Positions 60,283 to 64,000 of a stretch of DNA of 64,000 nt are shown here, in pieces. The translations under genes and the position numbers were made by a program. The stretch's first letter is position 1, and every line of letters starts with the position of its first letter. The DNA is taken from the NCBI GenBank assembly GCA_964482495.1, contig CAYZXS010000014.1:14186-78185 (forward strand). The letters run 5' to 3'. The notes beneath the pieces are model-generated. The model did not search any database. It was not told where the DNA came from and saw only the letters and a program-made list of their open reading frames with translations. Source of the DNA: J029 sp964482495 (GTDB taxonomy: Bacteria > Planctomycetota > UBA1135).

Positions 60283-61557
60283 ATGCTCTCGGTCTGCACC
60301 CTCGCCCTCTCTCTGCTCCCCGCCGCCCCGGCGCCTCAGAACGGATACCAGCTCGCCCCCGGGGACCTCATCATCGCCGACGCCGGCTCCTGGATCGGGG
60401 ACGACCGGCACTCGGTGAAGATCCTGCACCGGAACGGGGCCATCGAGACCATCGTCTCCGGGACCTCCTCGATCCTCGAGTTCCCGAGCGACGTCATCAT
60501 CGACCGGGACGGCAGCCTGCTGGTGGCCAGCTACTGGGACCAGGGCTCCGGCGACATCTTCCGCATCGACCCGTCCACGAGTGCCCTGACGGCCCTCAAC
60601 GGCCAGACCCTGATCGAGCCCTTCCAGATGGTCCGGGACACCCAGGGCGATCTGGTGGTCACGGACGGGCACGCCGGCCTGGCGCGGATCGACGAGAACG
60701 GCCAGGTCAGCTGGTTCTCCGCCCCCTCGGCCTTGCCGCGGCTCGACTTCGGCATCGCCCTGGACTACGACGGCAGCTTCTTCGTCAGCGAACCGCCCGG
60801 CTACAACTCCGGCGCCGGCAGCGACGGCATCCTCTGGTCGGTCGACCCCGCCGGGGTCCGGACCTTGCTGTGCCAGAACCTGCAGGACCTGCCCGAGCCC
60901 AAGGGCCTGGCGCTCGACCGGGACGGCACCCTGCTGGTGGCCGACGGCCTGGACTACCCCAGCATGATCCGCCACGGCCTGGTCCGCGTCGACCGCGCTG
61001 GCCAGACCCAGGTCCTGGAGTGGAACGGCCTGACCACGCCGATGGACGTCGAGGTCCTGGCCAAGGGCGACCACCTGCTGGCGGACAAGGGCGACGAGTC
61101 GGTGCTGCGCTACCACGCCGGCGGCGGCACCACCCGGGTGATCTCCGAGCACGACGACGGCAACCCGAGCAACATGCTCCCGGTCGACCGCCCGTATGGG
61201 ATCGCCATCGTGCCCTGGCTGTGGCTGCGGACGCCGATGACCGTCAGCATCAACCAGGCCGCCGTCGCCACGGTCACCACCCTGCCCGCCTTCGCCGGCA
61301 GCGACGTCCTGCTGGCGGTCTCGAGCAGCCAGCTGGCCACGCCGATGGCGGCCTGGTGGCCGAGCGACCTCCAGACCTCCTTCGTCGACCTGAACCAGGC
61401 CCAGCTGATCCGGAAGACGGTGCCGCCGAACGGCGAGATCGCCTTCTCCTCGATCGTGCCCAACAACCCGAACTTGGTCGGAGGCGCCCTGCACCTGCAG
61501 GCCTTCCTGCCCAGCCGCCGCCTGGTCAGCAATTACGTGGCCCTGCCGGTGCGCTGA
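60283..61557 (+). CDS. exported beta-propeller (NHL/SMP-30-like) protein
   Basis: 424 residues with a signal peptide (MLSVCTLALSLLPAAPAPQ). Repeats of about 45-55 residues carry the NHL/SMP-30 style: EFPSDVIIDRDGSLLVASYWDQGSGDIFRID, FQMVRDTQGDLVVTDGHAGLARID, FGIALDYDGSFFVSE, KGLALDRDGTLLVADG and MDVEVLAKGDHLLADKGDESVLRY. About six blades end near 310. The last 100 residues are a separate beta-rich domain (TMTVSINQ-type start), which I know as a common tail in exported planctomycete proteins but cannot name. It may bind carbohydrate or another ligand. An intrinsic terminator follows at 61673. Confidence 0.78.
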   Translation: MLSVCTLALSLLPAAPAPQNGYQLAPGDLIIADAGSWIGDDRHSVKILHRNGAIETIVSGTSSILEFPSDVIIDRDGSLLVASYWDQGSGDIFRIDPSTSALTALNGQTLIEPFQMVRDTQGDLVVTDGHAGLARIDENGQVSWFSAPSALPRLDFGIALDYDGSFFVSEPPGYNSGAGSDGILWSVDPAGVRTLLCQNLQDLPEPKGLALDRDGTLLVADGLDYPSMIRHGLVRVDRAGQTQVLEWNGLTTPMDVEVLAKGDHLLADKGDESVLRYHAGGGTTRVISEHDDGNPSNMLPVDRPYGIAIVPWLWLRTPMTVSINQAAVATVTTLPAFAGSDVLLAVSSSQLATPMAAWWPSDLQTSFVDLNQAQLIRKTVPPNGEIAFSSIVPNNPNLVGGALHLQAFLPSRRLVSNYVALPVR

Positions 61558-61672
61558 TTGGCCAGAATTTTCACTGAAATCCAGGCGCGCTGATCCGTAA
61601 GAAGAGCCGCCTAGGAACTTCTGGCACCCAAGGGGATCCCACCCCCGCCCCGTTTTTGGGGAAAGAGGGGAT

Positions 61673-61712
61673 GGAGCGCTGCGTCGGGGGGATGCGGCGC
61701 TCCTACTTTTTT
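61673..61712 (+). terminator. intrinsic terminator after the beta-propeller gene
   Basis: GGAGCGCTGCGTC (61673-61685) pairs with GATGCGGCGCTCC (61691-61703), 13 bp with two G-U pairs and a 5-nt G loop, followed by TACTTTTTT (T6 at 61707-61712). Confidence 0.88.
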
Positions 61713-61762
61713 CTGCCCAGAGCGGCCCCGGCGCGCCGGCGCGGCCCCAGGGCGAGCGGGCC

Positions 61763-61768
61763 TAAGAT
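61763..61768 (+). promoter_or_regulatory. -10-like TAAGAT before the SDR gene
   Basis: TAAGAT lies 6 nt before ATG 61775, the same hexamer and nearly the same spacing as before the gene at 2971. Transcription would start at the ATG. Confidence 0.45.
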
Positions 61769-61774
61769 CGGGCC

Positions 61775-62590
61775 ATGAGCTTCTTGGACAAGTACGGGCC
61801 CTGGGCGGTGGTCACCGGCGCCTCGGCCGGCCTCGGGGCCTGCTTCGCCCGCGATTTGGCGGCCCGCGGCCTCCACCTGGTCCTGGTCGCCCGCCGCGCC
61901 GAGCGGCTGGAGGCCCTGGCCGCGGAGCTCTCCCTGGCCCACGGGGTCGAGACCCTGGTGACGCCGCTCGACCTCTGCGCTGATGGCTTCGTCGAGGGGC
62001 TGCAGGAAGCCGTCGGCGAGCGCGAGGTCGGGCTGCTGATCAACAACGCCGGCTTCGGCGCCACCGGCCCCTTCCTCGAGGCCGACCCGGCCTGGAACGC
62101 GCGCATGGTGCGGCTGAACTGCGAGGCCACGGTGCTGCTGGCGCACGCCTTCCTGCCGCCGATGGTCGCCCGGGGCCGCGGCGGCATGGTGGTGGTCGCC
62201 AGCACCGCCAGCTTCCAGCCCTGCCCCTGGATGGCGGTCTACGGCGCCACCAAGGCCTTCGACCTGATGCTGGGCGAAGCCCTGGACGAGGAGCTGCGCG
62301 GGAAGGGCGTCGACGTGCTGTCGCTCTGCCCCGGGCACACCGACACCGAGTTCCACCAGGTCGCGGGGGTGAAGGGCCCGGTGGCCGGCGGCACGGCCGA
62401 CCCCGTCATGGTCGTGAAGGGCGCCCTCGACCGCCTCGGCCGCAAGCAGCACTGGGTGCCCGGCCTGCTCAACAAGCTGATGAGCGCCGGCTCCCGCTTC
62501 GGCACCCGGCGGATGGCGTCGGCGATCACGGGCAAGATGCTGGGCAGCCGGATGGTCGGCGGCGAGACCACCGACGGCGCGGACCACTAA
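61775..62590 (+). CDS. short-chain dehydrogenase/reductase
   Basis: 271 residues. Cofactor motif TGASAGLG (14-21), NNAG (90-93), Ser143 in VASTAS, Y156-GAT-K160, then LCPGHTDTEF. Arg in ARRAERLEALA favours NADP(H). It resembles the YqjQ/DltE-like group of SDRs with FARDLAARGLHLVLVARR. The substrate is unknown. Codon use matches its neighbours, unlike the SDR at 29584. Its stop overlaps the convergent cca stop by 4 nt. Confidence 0.92.
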   Translation: MSFLDKYGPWAVVTGASAGLGACFARDLAARGLHLVLVARRAERLEALAAELSLAHGVETLVTPLDLCADGFVEGLQEAVGEREVGLLINNAGFGATGPFLEADPAWNARMVRLNCEATVLLAHAFLPPMVARGRGGMVVVASTASFQPCPWMAVYGATKAFDLMLGEALDEELRGKGVDVLSLCPGHTDTEFHQVAGVKGPVAGGTADPVMVVKGALDRLGRKQHWVPGLLNKLMSAGSRFGTRRMASAITGKMLGSRMVGGETTDGADH

Positions 62591-63984
62591 GCACCCAGCC
62601 GCGTCCGCGCCCACGCCACGGCCGCGGCGTGGTCCTCGATGGCGCCGTCGAGCTGCAGCTCGAAGGAGGCGGCGATGACCTCGCCCATCGCCGGGCCGGG
62701 CGCCATGCCCAACTCGATCAGGTCTCGGCCCTGCAAGAAGGGGCGGGGGCGCTGCTTCTCAACGCCCAGGCCGGCGGCGCGCTCCAGCAGCCACTGCCCC
62801 GGCGGCCAGTCGGCCGGGGTGTCGGCGTAGGGCTCGTCCCGGCCGGCGCCGTCGGCCCAGGCGATGCGCACCAGGGCCGGGATGTCGACCCGGGTCGCCA
62901 GGCGGCGGATGGCGCCGTCCTTGACGTTGGGCTGCGCCAGGTAGAGCTGGGACGGCCGCAGGTGTTCGCGCACCAGCGACCAGACGCGGTCGGCGACGCC
63001 GTCCTCGCGCGTGATCCGTCCGATCAGCCCGCGCACCAGCCGCTCGGCGCCGGCGCCAGCGTCGTGGTTGGGGCTGCGCCAGCGTCCGCGCTCGAAGACG
63101 GTCGTCACCGCCTTGCCGAGGTCGTGGCAGAGCACGCCCAGCATTTCGACCCAAGGGTCCTCCATCTGGCCGCGGATGCGCACCGCGGCGTCCAGGCACA
63201 AGGCGGTGTGGCGGAAGACGTCGCCCTCGGGGTGCCAGACCGGGTCCTGGGGCACGCCGCGCAGGCCCGCGATCTCGGGGAAGAGCCGCAGCGCCCCGAG
63301 GTCCTCGAGCGCCTGCAGCGCCCGGCCGGGGTGCTCGCCGGTGACCAGGATCTGGCGCCACTCGGCCTCGAGCCGCTCCATCGGCAGCTCGCTCAGCTCG
63401 AGCAGCCGGCACAGCGCGACCGTCTCGGGGTGGACGCGCCAGCCGAAGCGGGACACGAAGCGCGCCGCCCGCAGCACCCGCAGCGGGTCCTCGGCGAAGG
63501 CCGGCGACACGTGGCGCAGCAGCCCGGCGGCGAGGTCGGCGCGGCCGTTCCAAGGATCGACCAGCTCGCCGTCGAGCGGGTCGAGCAGCATCGCGTTGAC
63601 CGTGAAGTCGCGCCGGCGGGCGGCCTCGCGCGGCTCCATGCCGGGGTCGGCGGTGACCGCGAAGCCCTTGTGCCCGGGGCCGGTCTTGGACTCGCGCCGC
63701 GGCAGGCTGACCTCGACCACGCCGGCCTCGGTGGCAAGGTGGAGCACGGCGAACTGCTTGCCCACCAGGTGGACCTTGCCGAACTCCCCTACCAGCGCCT
63801 CGAGCGCCTCCGGGGAGACGCCGTAGACCTCGAGGTCGGCGTCCTTGGCGACCCGGCCGAGAACGTGGTCGCGCACCGCGCCGCCGACCAGGAAGGCGCG
63901 GCCGCCGGCTGCGCCCACCGCCCGGGCCAGCGCCCGGACCAGCTCGCCCAGCCGCGGCTCGGGGAAGGACGGGGTCGGTTCCAT
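62587..63984 (-). CDS. cca: CCA-adding tRNA nucleotidyltransferase (poly(A) polymerase family) with HD domain
   Basis: 465 residues from ATG 63984. The nucleotidyltransferase head has FLVGGAVRDHVLGRVAKDADLEVYG (GG...DxD) and RRRDFTVNAMLLDP, followed by SPAFAEDPLRVLRAARFVSRFGW. A C-terminal HD domain shows HTALCLDAAV, VLCHDLGKAVTT and HLRPSQLYL, as in multifunctional CCA enzymes. It adds or repairs the 3' CCA of tRNAs; the tRNA-Gln gene in this window already encodes CCA, so repair may be the main role. It could instead be an A-adding enzyme of a split pair. It converges on the SDR gene with overlapping stop codons. Confidence 0.92.
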   Translation of the reverse strand: MEPTPSFPEPRLGELVRALARAVGAAGGRAFLVGGAVRDHVLGRVAKDADLEVYGVSPEALEALVGEFGKVHLVGKQFAVLHLATEAGVVEVSLPRRESKTGPGHKGFAVTADPGMEPREAARRRDFTVNAMLLDPLDGELVDPWNGRADLAAGLLRHVSPAFAEDPLRVLRAARFVSRFGWRVHPETVALCRLLELSELPMERLEAEWRQILVTGEHPGRALQALEDLGALRLFPEIAGLRGVPQDPVWHPEGDVFRHTALCLDAAVRIRGQMEDPWVEMLGVLCHDLGKAVTTVFERGRWRSPNHDAGAGAERLVRGLIGRITREDGVADRVWSLVREHLRPSQLYLAQPNVKDGAIRRLATRVDIPALVRIAWADGAGRDEPYADTPADWPPGQWLLERAAGLGVEKQRPRPFLQGRDLIELGMAPGPAMGEVIAASFELQLDGAIEDHAAAVAWARTRLGA

Positions 63985-64000
63985 CGGCCTAGTCGTCGCC

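Overview
The window is about 70% G+C, densely coded on both strands, and looks like bacterial chromosome rather than a mobile element. Several features suggest Planctomycetota or a close relative: many large secreted proteins of unknown function, DUF2961, DUF4139 and HEAT-repeat proteins, a secreted squalene-cyclase-like protein, and a VPGU-type selenoprotein. No rRNA or ribosomal protein gene is present to settle this, so the placement is inference. I see no phage, transposase, CRISPR array or plasmid gene.

Layout. 1-8.8 kb: a truncated PHP-domain lipoprotein, a MuiA-like DUF4139 protein, a large secreted HExxH protein and a secreted alpha/alpha-toroid protein. 8.9-11.2 kb: a coiled-coil protein followed by a MamK-family bacterial actin, with a small membrane-anchored protein converging on them. 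11.6-19.2 kb (minus): a GGDEF/EAL sensor, a HEAT-repeat protein, a secreted esterase translationally coupled to a selenoprotein with two in-frame UGA codons, and tRNA-Gln(UUG). 19.2-30.4 kb: cinA-tatC, a coiled-coil membrane protein, coaE, rho, a glycosyltransferase, trxB with a globin-coupled histidine kinase and a response regulator, a GGQ release-factor-like protein, a 157-bp palindrome and an SDR. 30.5-40.3 kb: a secreted repeat protein, then a SAM-I riboswitch controlling a coupled yitJ-metH pair, then an M32 carboxypeptidase. 40.3-48.9 kb: DUF2961, an XRE-type HTH protein with a histone-H1-like tail, an aconitase-family gene remnant, a lipoprotein, a diguanylate cyclase, an HD-like protein and an M1 peptidase. 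48.9-64 kb: a sulfatase-like membrane protein, elbB, ferredoxin, lytic transglycosylase, a HEAT protein, recG, a Cys/Met PLP enzyme, a GT-C glycosyltransferase, a beta-propeller, an SDR and cca.

Themes. Methionine synthesis is concentrated here: riboswitch, HMT/MTHFR fusion and full-length B12-dependent MetH, with a trans-sulfuration-type PLP enzyme 18 kb away. Signalling is represented by two c-di-GMP proteins and a heme-globin kinase/receiver operon beside thioredoxin reductase. Many genes lack a Shine-Dalgarno sequence and instead carry a TAnnnT -10-like hexamer 6-8 nt before the start codon, which suggests leaderless transcription.

The most notable items are (1) the exported selenoprotein that joins a thioredoxin-like UxxC domain to an MsrA-like domain, each with its own UGA and each UGA followed at the expected distance by a perfect 7-bp hairpin; (2) the MamK-family actin and coiled-coil pair with no magnetosome genes nearby; and (3) a SAM-I leader whose 14-nt self-complementarity gives a readable translational on/off switch.
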